Of a DNA stretch of 64,000 nt, positions 16,769 through 26,965 are shown one piece after another; the first letter of the stretch is position 1; each line of letters begins with the position of its first letter. The translations under genes and the position numbers were made by a program. Source of the stretch: Reyranella sp. (GTDB lineage: Bacteria; Pseudomonadota; Alphaproteobacteria; Reyranellales; Reyranellaceae); contig NZ_JAFKJN010000015.1 of assembly GCF_017305915.1 (NCBI RefSeq), positions 1 through 64,000 on the forward strand, written 5' to 3'. Under the pieces are notes generated by a model. It saw nothing but the letters and a program-made list of their open reading frames with translations. It did not search any database and was not told where the DNA came from.

Positions 16769-16852
16769 TCGCTCGGGCCGGCGGCCCATTGGCAGCGTCG
16801 GCGGCCGGTGGTACGCCGGACGATACCGTTGGTTCCGCCGGAGTTCCCCGAG

Positions 16853-18054
<1,202 letters not shown>

Positions 18055-18055
<1 letters not shown>

Positions 18056-19125
18056 TGCGGCTGCTGCTGATCGCCGCCGTCGCTCTCTTGGCCTCGGCAG
18101 CGCAGGCGCAGGTCGAACCGCAGTTCGCCAGGGAACTCACCAGCAACGCGCCCGGCTCGGGCGACCAGCTTCTGCCGCGCTATGCCGGCTCCTTCATCCT
18201 CGCCCAGACGAAGAAGGACTTCGACGAGCTCAGCCTGCCGCTCGGGCCCGCGACCGGCTCGTCCTACCAGACCGATCCTGACAAGAAGCTGCGCTACACC
18301 AAGGCGCAGACCGTCGAGGGCCGGCTGACCCGCACCGTCTACGTCATTCCCGAGGGCCGCTCGACGCTCGAGGTCGTGCGCAACTACACCAACGAGCTGG
18401 AGGGGAAGGGCGCCAAGACGCTGTTCCAATGCAGCAAGACCGAGTGCGGCGAGGACTTCCACAAGCTGCACGGCGTGCCGCGCGCGCTGAAGCCCGAGGG
18501 CAGCGCCTACAGCCGCGCCCGCCGCGACCTCACCGGCAACGTGCTGGAGTACGTCGATCCCGCCGCCGACCAGCGGCTATGGGTCGGCCAGTTCGCGGCA
18601 GCCAACGGCGGCGAGGTCTATGTCTCGCTCTATGCCGCGACCCAGACCGGCGGCTCGATGGGCAACGTCTCGTCGGCGCTCAAGGGCCGCGTGCTGGCGA
18701 TGCTCGACGTGCTCGAGACCAAGGCGATGCAGCAGAACCTGGCCTTCGTGTCGGCCGAGCAGATCGGCGGCGCGCTGGGCAAGGACGGCCGGGTGGCGCT
18801 CTACGGCATCCTGTTCGACTTCGACAAGGCCGACATCAAGCCGGAGTCCGACAAGCAGCTCGCCGAGATGGCGAACCTGCTGAAGTCGAGCGCCGGGCTG
18901 AAGGTCTTCATCGTCGGCCACACCGACAACAAGGGCACGCTCGTTTACAACACCGACCTGTCGCAACGCCGCGCCGACGCCGTCGCCAAGGCGCTGGCGA
19001 CCCGCTTCGGCATCGCCGCCGACCGGTTGGTGTCAAAGGGCGTCGGCCCGCTCAGCCCGCTCGCCCCCAACGACACCGAGGACGGACAGGCCAAGAACCG
19101 GCGGGTCGAGCTGGTTCGACAGTAA
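18055..19125 (+). CDS. OmpA-family outer membrane protein
   Basis: A 356-residue exported protein. The signal peptide is MRLLLIAAVALLASAAQA. A novel N-terminal region (20-240) of DUF4892-like character (FILAQTKKDFDELSLPLG, TVYVIPEGRSTLEVVRNY) precedes a C-terminal OmpA/MotB peptidoglycan-binding domain: LFDFDKADIKPESDKQLAEM, VFIVGHTDNKGTLVYNTDLSQRRADAV and KNRRVEL. It should anchor the outer membrane to the cell wall. ATG 18055 shares a base with the thiolase stop, so it is co-transcribed with an apparently unrelated gene. Confidence 0.85.
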
Positions 19126-19129
19126 CCCC

Positions 19130-19738
19130 TCAGGATGACGGAGTGAGCTTGACGCCCGCCTGGCGCATCTCGTGGAGCATCTTGGCGCGGCTGCCGTCGA
19201 GGTCGATGGCGGCTGTGGCATCGACGGCGACCGTGACGTCGAAGCCGGCCCGCTTGGCATCGAGCGCCGACCAGGCGACGCAGAAGTCGAGCGCCAGCCC
19301 GCACAGCACGACCTTGGTGATGCCGCGCGCCTTGAGGTAGCCGTCGAGGCCGGTGCGCGTCATGCGGTCGTTCTCCCGGAATGCCGAGTAGGAATCGACG
19401 CCGCGATGGAAGCCCTTGCGCACGATCATCTCGGCCTTGGTCGCTTCGAGATCGGGATGGAACCCGGCGCCCCTGGTGCCCTGCACGCAATGCGTCGGCC
19501 ACATCGTCTGCGGCCCGTACGGGAAGTCGCGCATGCTGAACGGCTCGGCGCCGTCCCACGACGAGGCGAACGAGGCGTGCCCCGGCGGATGCCAGTCCTG
19601 GGTCAGCACGACATGGTCGGCCTGGGCGATGAGCTGGTTGACCCGCGGCACGATCGCGTTGCCGCCGGGCACCGCCAGCGCGCCGCCCTCGCAGAAGTCG
19701 TTCTGCATGTCGACGACGATCAGGGCTTCGTTGGGCAT
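19130..19738 (-). CDS. pncA: nicotinamidase/isochorismatase family protein
   Basis: A 202-residue cysteine hydrolase. [19 protein letters not shown] carries the catalytic Asp, [15 protein letters not shown] the metal-binding Asp-His pair, and [14 protein letters not shown] the nucleophilic Cys, all as in PncA. It converts nicotinamide to nicotinate for NAD salvage. The start ATG 19738 lies 19 bp inside the end of tgt, so it is the last gene of the queA-tgt operon. Its stop is 4 bp from the convergent OmpA-type gene. Confidence 0.9.
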   Translation of the reverse strand: MPNEALIVVDMQNDFCEGGALAVPGGNAIVPRVNQLIAQADHVVLTQDWHPPGHASFASSWDGAEPFSMRDFPYGPQTMWPTHCVQGTRGAGFHPDLEATKAEMIVRKGFHRGVDSYSAFRENDRMTRTGLDGYLKARGITKVVLCGLALDFCVAWSALDAKRAGFDVTVAVDATAAIDLDGSRAKMLHEMRQAGVKLTPSS

Positions 19739-20856
19739 GGCGGAATGTCCCCTCGGGCCTGCTCGGCCTCGAAGCCGGCGATCCAGGACTCGAGCGACCG
19801 GCTTTCGATGGCGCTGCGCAGGCCGCGCATGACGTCCTGATAGTACTGGAGATTGTGCCAGGTCAGCAGCATGGCGCCGAGGATCTCCTCGGCGCGGATC
19901 AGGTGATGGAGATAGGCGCGGCTGTGGTTGCGGCAGGCCGGGCAGCTGCACTTTTCGTCGATCGGCCGCGGATCGTCGCGATGGCGGGCGTTGCGCAGGT
20001 TGAGCTCGCCGCGGCGGGTGAAGGCCTGCGCGGTGCGGCCGGCGCGGGTCGGCATCACGCAGTCGAACATGTCGATGCCGCGCTTCACCGCGCCGACGAT
20101 GTCGGCCGGCCGGCCGACGCCCATCAGGTAGCGCGGCCGGTCGGCGGGAAGCTGCGGCAGCGTCGTGTCGAGGGTCTGGAACATCATCGCCTGGCCTTCG
20201 CCGACCGCGAGCCCGCCGATCGCATAGCCGTCGAAGCCGATGTCGGTCAGGCGCTTGCAGCTCTCGGCCCGCAGCGCCGGATAGACGCTGCCCTGCACGA
20301 TGCCGAACAGGCCGTAGCCCGGCCGGTCCTTGAAGGCGCGGCGGCCGCGCTCGGCCCACACCATCGAGAGCCGCATCGACTCGGCGGCGGCGGGCTCCTC
20401 GACCGGCCAGGTCGTGCATTCGTCGAACGACATGGTGATGTTGGCATCGAGCAGATGCTGGATCTCGATCGAGCGCTCGGGCGTCAGGCGGTGCTGGCTG
20501 CCGTCGACCGGCGAACGGAAGGTGACGCCGTCCTTGTCGAGCTTGCGCAGCTCCTTGAGCGACATCACCTGGAAGCCGCCTGAATCGGTCAGGATCGGCT
20601 TGGGCCAGTTCATGAACTTGTGCAGGCCGCCCAGCGCCGCGACCCGTTCGGCGCCGGGCCGCAGCATCAGGTGGAAGGTGTTGCCCAGCACGATCTCGGC
20701 GCCGGTCTCGGCGACCGACTGCGGCAGCATCGCCTTGACCGTGCCCGCCGTGCCGACCGGCATGAAGGCCGGCGTCTCGACCGTGCCGTGCGCGGTCGTG
20801 AGCCGGCCGCGGCGGGCTGTTCCGTCGGTGCCGAGAAGGTCGAAGCCCAGGCTCAT
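19720..20856 (-). CDS. tgt: queuine tRNA-ribosyltransferase (tRNA-guanine transglycosylase)
   Basis: A 378-residue TGT that exchanges G34 for preQ1 in GU(N)-anticodon tRNAs. [17 protein letters not shown] and [15 protein letters not shown] are the substrate-binding loops, [11 protein letters not shown] contains the catalytic Asp and the zinc site is [20 protein letters not shown] 20856 (MSLGFDLL) is the start; longer frames have no similarity. It lies 13 bp after queA, the next enzyme of queuosine synthesis, in the usual order. Confidence 0.95.
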   Translation of the reverse strand: MSLGFDLLGTDGTARRGRLTTAHGTVETPAFMPVGTAGTVKAMLPQSVAETGAEIVLGNTFHLMLRPGAERVAALGGLHKFMNWPKPILTDSGGFQVMSLKELRKLDKDGVTFRSPVDGSQHRLTPERSIEIQHLLDANITMSFDECTTWPVEEPAAAESMRLSMVWAERGRRAFKDRPGYGLFGIVQGSVYPALRAESCKRLTDIGFDGYAIGGLAVGEGQAMMFQTLDTTLPQLPADRPRYLMGVGRPADIVGAVKRGIDMFDCVMPTRAGRTAQAFTRRGELNLRNARHRDDPRPIDEKCSCPACRNHSRAYLHHLIRAEEILGAMLLTWHNLQYYQDVMRGLRSAIESRSLESWIAGFEAEQARGDIPPCPTKP

Positions 20857-20869
20857 CGATACACAAGCC

Positions 20870-21880
20870 TCATCGCTGCAACAGACAACAATCGCCGTAG
20901 GAATAGAAGCGGTATCGCTCCGCCACGGCATGGGCGTAGGCCGCCTTCATGCGGGCCAGCCCGGCGAAGGCCGAAACCAGCATGAACAAAGTCGAGCGCG
21001 GCAGGTGGAAGTTGGTCAGCAGGACGTCGACCGCGCGGAACCGGAAGCCCGGCGTGATGAAGATGTCGGTCTCGCCGGTCCAGGCGCGCACCGGTCCGTC
21101 GCGAGCAACGCTCTCCAGCAGGCGCAGCGCCGTCGTGCCGATGCTGACCACGCGCCTGGCCGAGGCGATGGCGTCGGCGGTGGCCTGCGGGACCTCGCCC
21201 CATTCGGAGTGCATGACGTGCTGGTCGGTGTCGTCGACCCGCACCGGCTGGAAGGTGCCCGCGCCGACATGCAGCGTGACGCTGGCGGTGAGGACGCCGG
21301 CGGCGTCGAGGGCAGCCATCAGCTCGGGTGTGAAATGCAGGCCGGCAGTGGGTGCCGCGACCGAGCCGTCGATCCTGGCGAACAGTGTCTGGTAGTCGGC
21401 GCGGTCGCGGGCGTCGGCGATGCCGTCACGGATATAGGGTGGCAGCGGCACGGCGCCGGCCGTCTCGATCGCAGCCATCAGCTCGGCGCCGCTGCGGTCG
21501 AAGGCAATGTCGATCGAGCCGTCGGCGTGCTTGGCGGCGACCCGGCCGGCGAGGGCATCGAAGGTGAGGGCGTCGCCGATCCTGAGGCGCTTGCCCGGCT
21601 TCGCGAAGGCGAGCCAGCGGTCGGCCGCCTGTCGGCGGATCAGCAGCGCCTCGACCTTGCCGCCGCTCGCCCGCGTGCCGAGCAGGCGGGCCGGGATCAC
21701 GCGGGTGTCGTTGAACACCAGCAGGTCGCCCGCCTGAAGCAGGCCGGGCAGGTCGCGCACCGTGCGGTCGTGCAGGCCGTCCGGCGCGACGTCGAGCAGG
21801 CGCGCCGAATCGCGCGGGGCCGCAGGCCGCTGGGCGATCAGGTCCTGAGGGAGGTCGAAGTCGAAGAGGTCGACGCGCAT
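20870..21880 (-). CDS. queA: S-adenosylmethionine:tRNA ribosyltransferase-isomerase
   Basis: A 336-residue QueA that adds the epoxycyclopentanediol precursor to preQ1 in tRNA. Clear signatures are [29 protein letters not shown] at the start, [35 protein letters not shown] and [18 protein letters not shown]. The length is normal. It is followed by tgt after 13 bp and preceded by a GNAT gene 10 bp away, all on the minus strand. Confidence 0.95.
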   Translation of the reverse strand: MRVDLFDFDLPQDLIAQRPAAPRDSARLLDVAPDGLHDRTVRDLPGLLQAGDLLVFNDTRVIPARLLGTRASGGKVEALLIRRQAADRWLAFAKPGKRLRIGDALTFDALAGRVAAKHADGSIDIAFDRSGAELMAAIETAGAVPLPPYIRDGIADARDRADYQTLFARIDGSVAAPTAGLHFTPELMAALDAAGVLTASVTLHVGAGTFQPVRVDDTDQHVMHSEWGEVPQATADAIASARRVVSIGTTALRLLESVARDGPVRAWTGETDIFITPGFRFRAVDVLLTNFHLPRSTLFMLVSAFAGLARMKAAYAHAVAERYRFYSYGDCCLLQR

Positions 21881-21890
21881 TCAGGCGCCG

Positions 21891-22454
21891 TCAGCTTCCC
21901 GTGAACGGCGGCGGTTCGGTCGATCCCGGGCCAATCGAGCGTTGCACCATGACCGTGTCGGACCAGCGGCCATGACGAAAGGCGACGCCGGGCAGGAAGG
22001 CGACCCTGGCGAAGCCGAAATTGGTGTGCAGCGCCAGCGACGCGGTGTTGTCCGCATCGACATAGCCGATCATCTGCCGGTAGCCGGCGGCGGCGCAGGC
22101 ATCGACCAGCGCCTGCAGTAGCTTCCGGCCGATGCCGCGGCCCATATGGTCGTGATGGATGTAGATCGAATGCTTGGCGGTGTAGCGATAGGCCGGCCGC
22201 TTGCGGAACAGCACGGCATAGGCATAGCCCACCACCGTATCGCTGGAGGTCGCCACGACGTGCGGCAGGCGGCGGGTGCGCATGTTCTTGCGCCGCTCGC
22301 GCAGATCGTCCGGCTCGGGCGCGCCGGTGTCGATCACGCCCGGCTCGATGCCGCGCCGGATGTGATGGCGATAGATCGCCAGCATGGCGTCGACGTCGCC
22401 GTCGCGCGACGGGCGGACGAGGATCGGTTGGCTGTCGGTCTGGAGGGCTTCCAT
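21891..22454 (-). CDS. GNAT acetyltransferase (phosphinothricin acetyltransferase-like)
   Basis: A 187-residue GNAT enzyme. VRPSRDGDVDAMLAIYRHHIRRG at the N-terminus resembles the Pat/phosphinothricin acetyltransferase group; HSIYIHHDHMGRGIGRKLLQALVDAC is the acetyl-CoA-binding motif A and FGFARVAFLPGVAFRHGRWSDTVMVQR the C-terminal segment. The start is ATG 22454. It lies 10 bp after the basic amino acid decarboxylase gene and 10 bp before queA, so it could acetylate an amine made by that decarboxylase. That is a guess from position. Confidence 0.85.
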   Translation of the reverse strand: MEALQTDSQPILVRPSRDGDVDAMLAIYRHHIRRGIEPGVIDTGAPEPDDLRERRKNMRTRRLPHVVATSSDTVVGYAYAVLFRKRPAYRYTAKHSIYIHHDHMGRGIGRKLLQALVDACAAAGYRQMIGYVDADNTASLALHTNFGFARVAFLPGVAFRHGRWSDTVMVQRSIGPGSTEPPPFTGS

Positions 22455-22464
22455 CCCCGACGAC

Positions 22465-24822
22465 TTATTCGGAGACCATGTAGGTGTAAAGCCGGACGCG
22501 GCCGTCCGCGTCGGTTTCGCGGTAGACGCCCTGGATCTCGACATCGAAGCCCGGGAAGGTGTTGAAGCACTTCTCGAACATCAGCAGGTAGTCGATCATC
22601 GGCTGTGCCCGCTCGGTGAGCCGCTCGCCCGGCACGATGGTGGCGATGCCCGGCGGATAGACCACGAACGGCGTGGTGGCGATGCGGCCGGCGATCCGGT
22701 CGATCGGCAGGTAGTCGACGTCGTTGCGCGTCAGGGCGGTGGCCGCGTCGCGCGGCGACATCGCGATCTCCGGCAGGTGCTCGGCCGCGAACTGCCGGGC
22801 CTGCAGGGCGCTGACATTGGCCTCGCGGAAGAACCTGTGCATGTTGGCGCAGAGGTCGCGCAGGCGCACGCCGGCGTAGCGGCCCTGCCGGCGCCGGAAG
22901 AACTCGGGGATGGCCTCCTCGAGCGGGGCGTTGTCGTCGTGCAGCTTCTTGAAGGCGACCAGGCCGCTCACCAGCGTGCCGGCCTTGCTGGCCTCGACGC
23001 CGGGGGTCAGCAGGAAGAGCAGGGAGTTGAGGTCGTTCTTCTCCGCCACGATGCGGTTCTCGCGCAGGTACTGCGCGACCACCGGCGCCGGGATGCCGTG
23101 CTCGGCATAGGCGCCGGTGGCGCGGTCGAAGCCCGGCGTCAGCAGCGTGAGCTTGTTGGGATCGGTCATCGCGAAGCCCGCTTCCATGCCGTCGAAGCCG
23201 TGCCAGCGCGCGTCGGGCGCGAGCTGCCAGTAGCGCGGGTCGGAGGCGAGCTGGTCGGTGCTGACCGATTCCCAGGCCACGTCGTGGACTGCGCCGGCGC
23301 GGCCGGCGTCGGGGATGGCGATGCGGTCGGGCACGAACGGCTCGAAGAACCAGCCGCGCTCGGGCCGCGACTCCTGCTCCTCGAACTCGCGGCGGATGGC
23401 GCGGATCTTCTTGCGCAGCTCGATGCCGAGCCGGATCGTGTCGTCCCACAGCACCTCGCCCGAGCGGCCCTTCATCATCTGCGCCCCGACGTCGAGCGAG
23501 GCGAACAGCGGATAGAACGGCGAGGTCGAGGCGTACTGCATGAAGCTCTCGTTGAAGCGCCGATGCCCGACATGGCGCTTCTGGCCCTTGATGTGGCTGT
23601 CCTTGATGTGGATCTGCGAGGCCTGGCTGAAGCTCGCGAGCTGCTTGTGGGTCGACTGGGTGGCGATGACGCCCGGCGCCTCGGGGCCGAGATTGGCGAG
23701 GCCCATCGAGAAGCGCTGGGCGTAGATCGGATGGAACTTCATGAAGCCCGCCCAGGCCTCGTCGAACAGGATGTAGTCGCAGAGGGGACCGATCCGCTTC
23801 AGGATCATCTCGGCGCTGTGGATGCTGCCGTCGTAGGTGCACTGCTCGATCACGGCGACGCGGAACGGCCGGGGCTTGCGCCACAGCTCGGGATCCTCGA
23901 CCAGCGGATGGCTCCTGATGCGCTCGCGCAACGCGGTCTCGTCGAGCGCGTCCCAGCGCATCGGGCCGATCAGGCCCCAGGCATTGCGCGTGGTCGGGAT
24001 ATAGACCGGGATGCCGCCGTTGATCAGCAGCGCGCCGTGGTGCGCCGCCTTGTGGTTGTTGCGGTCGAACAGGACGAGATCGCCGTCGGTGACCAGGGCG
24101 CCCAGCGCCACCTTGTTGGAGGTCGAGGTGCCGTTCAGCACGAAGTAGGTCTTCTCGGCGCCGAAGATCTTGGCCGCTTCCTTCTGGGCGGCGAGGGCCG
24201 GGCCCTCGTGGGTCAGCAAATCACCGAGATCCAGGACGGAGTTGTCGAGATCGTCGCGGAACACCGCCTCGCCGAGATGCTCGACGAACACCCGGCCGAT
24301 CGGGCTGCGATTGTAGAACATGCCGCCGTTGTGGCCGGGGCAGGTCCAGAGCTGGTTGCCCTCCTCGGCGTAGTCGACCAGCGTGCCGAAGAACGGCGTC
24401 TTGAGCGTATCGGCGTACTTCTTGAGGCGGCTGATCAGGTTGCGGGCGATGAAGGCCGGCGTCTCCTCCGACAGGAAGATGTAGCCGTCGATGAAGTCGA
24501 GCACCTCGACCGGGATGTCCTCGAAGCGCTGGCGGCGGATCAGCAGCACGACCGGCAGGTCGAGGCCGCGGCGCCGCATCAGGTTGATCAGCGCGGCGGC
24601 GCGTCCCTCCAGGCCCTTGCGGCTCCAGTCGACCACCATGCAGCCGATCGCGGCGTCGGTCTGGACGGCGATCTCGGCGTCCTCGAGCTTGCGCGCCTTG
24701 ACGACCTCGAAGCCCGACCGCTCGATCTCCTGCACGATCTGGTTCAGCCGCACGCCTTCGAGGTTGTCGACATCGAAGCTGGGCATCGCGAACAGGAAGT
24801 TGAACCGCCGAAAATAATCCAT
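22465..24822 (-). CDS. Orn/Lys/Arg decarboxylase (AAT-fold, major domain type)
   Basis: A 785-residue pyridoxal-phosphate decarboxylase of the large bacterial arginine/lysine/ornithine group. The N-terminal wing (about 1-140) is response-regulator-like (VVDWSRKGL, VVLLIRRQRF). The PLP domain has HNGGMFYNRSP, NGTSTSNKVALG, DRNNHKAAHHGAL, DEAWAGFMKFHP and the PLP lysine in ATQSTHKQLASFSQ. The C-terminal domain ends with RVRLYTYMVSE. ATG 24822 follows a strong AGGAGG. Which amino acid it uses cannot be told by eye. It is the first gene of a probable operon with a GNAT, queA, tgt and pncA. Confidence 0.88.
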   Translation of the reverse strand: MDYFRRFNFLFAMPSFDVDNLEGVRLNQIVQEIERSGFEVVKARKLEDAEIAVQTDAAIGCMVVDWSRKGLEGRAAALINLMRRRGLDLPVVLLIRRQRFEDIPVEVLDFIDGYIFLSEETPAFIARNLISRLKKYADTLKTPFFGTLVDYAEEGNQLWTCPGHNGGMFYNRSPIGRVFVEHLGEAVFRDDLDNSVLDLGDLLTHEGPALAAQKEAAKIFGAEKTYFVLNGTSTSNKVALGALVTDGDLVLFDRNNHKAAHHGALLINGGIPVYIPTTRNAWGLIGPMRWDALDETALRERIRSHPLVEDPELWRKPRPFRVAVIEQCTYDGSIHSAEMILKRIGPLCDYILFDEAWAGFMKFHPIYAQRFSMGLANLGPEAPGVIATQSTHKQLASFSQASQIHIKDSHIKGQKRHVGHRRFNESFMQYASTSPFYPLFASLDVGAQMMKGRSGEVLWDDTIRLGIELRKKIRAIRREFEEQESRPERGWFFEPFVPDRIAIPDAGRAGAVHDVAWESVSTDQLASDPRYWQLAPDARWHGFDGMEAGFAMTDPNKLTLLTPGFDRATGAYAEHGIPAPVVAQYLRENRIVAEKNDLNSLLFLLTPGVEASKAGTLVSGLVAFKKLHDDNAPLEEAIPEFFRRRQGRYAGVRLRDLCANMHRFFREANVSALQARQFAAEHLPEIAMSPRDAATALTRNDVDYLPIDRIAGRIATTPFVVYPPGIATIVPGERLTERAQPMIDYLLMFEKCFNTFPGFDVEIQGVYRETDADGRVRLYTYMVSE

Positions 24823-24900
24823 GCCTGCCTCCTGGCCCGAGGTGTCGGCGCATTCCATGACAGCGCTGTTACGTCGGGCCGATCCGGTTCAAACTACAAC

Positions 24901-25347
24901 ATGACAACGCGCTTCACCTGCCGGCGGGCAACAGCGGTCGATGCCGACGCCATCGCGGCGGTGTTGTCGCCGTCCTTCCGGCTGCTCACCTTCCTGCCGA
25001 TACTGCACACTGTCGAGGAAGACCGCGGCTTCATCGCCAACGTCGTCCTGAAGGAATGCGAGGTCACGGTGGCCGAGAACGCGGGCCGCATCGCCTCGTT
25101 CCTGGCCCGCGATGGCGAGGAGCTCCGCCTGCTCTACACCCATCCGGAGTTCATCGGCGCGGGCGCCGGAAGCCTGCTGCTGGACGGCGCCAAGGCCGCG
25201 GCCGCCGCGCTGGAATTGTGGTGCTTCCAGGCCAACACCGGTGCCCGCCGCTTCTACGAACGGCACGGGTTCCGCGCGATCCGCTTCACCGACGGCCGGG
25301 ACAACGAAGAGAAGATGCCCGACGTGCGCTACCGCTGGCAGCGCTAG
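24901..25347 (+). CDS. GNAT family acetyltransferase
   Basis: A 148-residue GNAT protein, divergent from the decarboxylase gene. FTCRRATAVDADAIAAVL opens the fold, LLYTHPEFIGAGAGSLLLDGAK is motif A (acetyl-CoA pyrophosphate loop) and CFQANTGARRFYERHGFRAIRFTDG motif B, which is a very typical GNAT ending. The substrate is unknown. ATG 24901 is followed at once by TTRFTCRR; the upstream region to 24823 is shared with the decarboxylase promoter. Confidence 0.82.
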   Translation: MTTRFTCRRATAVDADAIAAVLSPSFRLLTFLPILHTVEEDRGFIANVVLKECEVTVAENAGRIASFLARDGEELRLLYTHPEFIGAGAGSLLLDGAKAAAAALELWCFQANTGARRFYERHGFRAIRFTDGRDNEEKMPDVRYRWQR

Positions 25348-25372
25348 AGCGACTGCCCGCCGGGGATGCCGG

Positions 25373-25464
25373 GAGTCCACGAGAGTCCACAAGAGTCCAC
25401 ACTTGCGTGGACCGGTCCGATGCCGATGCCATCGGCATTTTCGGCCCGGAGTCCACGAATCCAC
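25373..25464. repeat. short GAGTCCAC repeats in the intergenic gap
   Basis: GAGTCCAC occurs three times at a 10-bp step in 25373-25400 and again at 25449-25456, with a decayed AATCCAC at 25458-25464. Copies are too short and too close for a CRISPR array. This lies in the 458-bp gene-free stretch 25348-25805, which otherwise holds the possible terminator at 25420, the long inverted repeat at 25608 and no convincing gene. Confidence 0.5.
25420..25441 (+). terminator. possible intrinsic terminator after the GNAT gene
   Basis: ATGCCGATG, one base, CATCGGCAT, then TTTT. The 9-bp perfect stem has an impossibly tight one-base loop, so the inner pairs would open, but the stem-plus-T arrangement about 75 bp after the GNAT stop is suggestive. 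Confidence 0.4.
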
Positions 25465-25607
25465 CGACCCCCGGGGGCCCCTGAAAAAACGCTCTGTCCA
25501 GAGTCCCGGCAGGGCCGCGCTCAGGCAGCGGGCGGCCCATGCGGGAATGGTCGTGACGTAGTGCATCATCATGCGCGCCACCCTGCCTCAGGACGCGCCG
25601 AACACCT

Positions 25608-25676
25608 ATTATGGGCAATGGAACGCGCGAATCCTTAAGCAAACGCAGGCGAATCGACCGTTCCATTGCCCATAAT
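25608..25676. repeat. long inverted repeat, GGGCAATGGAACG family
   Basis: Perfect 18-bp arms (25608-25625 and 25659-25676) flank a 33-nt centre. The 14-base arm core TGGGCAATGGAACG is identical in the element at 58434-58494, 33 kb away. It lies between convergent-facing gene ends in an otherwise empty gap and encodes nothing. Confidence 0.75.
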
Positions 25677-25805
25677 GACGTCGCCCGCGAGCGCGAAATG
25701 CGGGCCGTCGAGGCGCGCGGCCGCGTTTTCCCTGCAAATCGGAGCTCGACGCACGGGAAATTTAAACCGGCCCGAAAAGAAAATTATTGGGCGAGGTATC
25801 CGGGT

Positions 25806-26933
25806 CTAGGCCGCGCCGGTATCCATCACGTCGGTGTCCGAATCGTCGGCCGGCGGCTGGGCGAGCGGGTCGACCAGGGCGACGAAGCGGTGCACCCCGC
25901 CGACCACCGTGCGCTTCACCCGGGCCCGGGTCTCGAGGCAATGGAGATGAGCCAGTGTCTCGCCGAAGGCGAAGACGACCTGGTTGTTGTCGAGATGGCG
26001 CGGGAACAGCACCGGCACCATGTCCCAGCCGGTGGCACCCTCGGCGCCGCGGCGGGCGATCGCCGTCGTCATGTCGTTGAGGCGGGCATCGTGGTGGGCC
26101 ACGAGCTGGTCGAGGCGGGTGTGCAGGCCGACGAAGGGGAAGCCGTGGCTCGGCAGCACCAGCGCGTCGGCCGGCAGGCGGCGGAAGCGCGAGAAGCCGT
26201 CGAGGAACCAGGTCAGCGCATCGGCCAATGGCTCATTGGGCCACACGCCGACATTGGTGCTGATCTTGGGCAGCACCTGGTCGCCCGCGATCAGCACGTT
26301 GAGCTCGGGGCACCACAGCGAGGCGTGCTCGGGCGCATGGCCGCGGCCGACGATGACGTCCCAGCGATGGCCGCCGATGGTGATCGGATGGGCATGGATC
26401 AGCCGCTGGAAGGCGGTGGGCAGCGGCACCACGCCCTTGGCGTAGCCGCCCTTGTGGCGGTGGAACAGCCCGATCTTGTCGGCCGGCACGCCGTTGCGCG
26501 CGAGGTGCGCGCCGCGCACGCTCTCGTTCTCGATGAAGTCGTTGCGCGCGGCGATGGCGCTCATGTACTCGCCCAGCGTCATGTAGAGCGGCGCGTTCCA
26601 GCGCTCGCACAGCCAGCCGGCCAAACCGATATGGTCGGGATGCAGGTGGGTGCCGATCACCCGGCGTACTGGCCGGCCGTCGAGCTGCTCGGCGAAGATC
26701 TTGTCCCACAGCTCGCGGGTCGGCTCGGAGTTGATGCCGGTGTCGACGATCGTCCAGCCGTCCTTCTCGTCGATCAGCCACAGATTGATGTGGTTGAGCT
26801 GGAAGGGCAGCGGCATGCGCAGCCAGTAGATGCCGGGCGCGACGTTCTTGATCGTGCCGGGCTCCGGCACCTCGCCGCTAGGAAAGCGCAGTTGCGCCAG
26901 CAGGCGCTGCGAAAGGTCGGGTGAATCGGGCAT
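25806..26933 (-). CDS. metallo-beta-lactamase-fold hydrolase
   Basis: A 375-residue MBL-fold enzyme. The metal site is THLHPDHIGLAGWL (HxHxDH), with GRGHAPEHASLW and IAGDQVLP supplying later His and Asp ligands and LPSHGFPF the final His. LINLWLID-like segments (HINLWLIDEKDGWTIVDTG) are the first strands. The C-terminal 90 residues carry a winged-helix-like extension (DNNQVVFAFGETLAHLHCLETRARVKR), as in the LACTB2/GloB-like group with a BLACT_WH domain. Thioesterase or glyoxalase II-type activity is plausible; the substrate is unknown. Confidence 0.85.
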   Translation of the reverse strand: MPDSPDLSQRLLAQLRFPSGEVPEPGTIKNVAPGIYWLRMPLPFQLNHINLWLIDEKDGWTIVDTGINSEPTRELWDKIFAEQLDGRPVRRVIGTHLHPDHIGLAGWLCERWNAPLYMTLGEYMSAIAARNDFIENESVRGAHLARNGVPADKIGLFHRHKGGYAKGVVPLPTAFQRLIHAHPITIGGHRWDVIVGRGHAPEHASLWCPELNVLIAGDQVLPKISTNVGVWPNEPLADALTWFLDGFSRFRRLPADALVLPSHGFPFVGLHTRLDQLVAHHDARLNDMTTAIARRGAEGATGWDMVPVLFPRHLDNNQVVFAFGETLAHLHCLETRARVKRTVVGGVHRFVALVDPLAQPPADDSDTDVMDTGAA

Positions 26934-26965
26934 GGCCGGAGTCTAGGCCGGGTCGCCCGAGCCTG

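Noticed and set aside
22384..25347. A 987-codon plus-strand open frame
   Set aside because: Most is antisense to the decarboxylase; only its last 149 codons, from 24901, are the real GNAT gene.
25366..25470. GAGTCCAC repeats as a CRISPR array
   Set aside because: Units are 8-10 bp with 2-bp or irregular spacing, without spacers of the right length and without cas genes.
25466..25498. CCCCCGGGGGCCCC followed by six A as a terminator
   Set aside because: The G/C stem has no suitable loop, and the A run is on the wrong strand for the upstream plus-strand gene; no minus-strand gene ends here.
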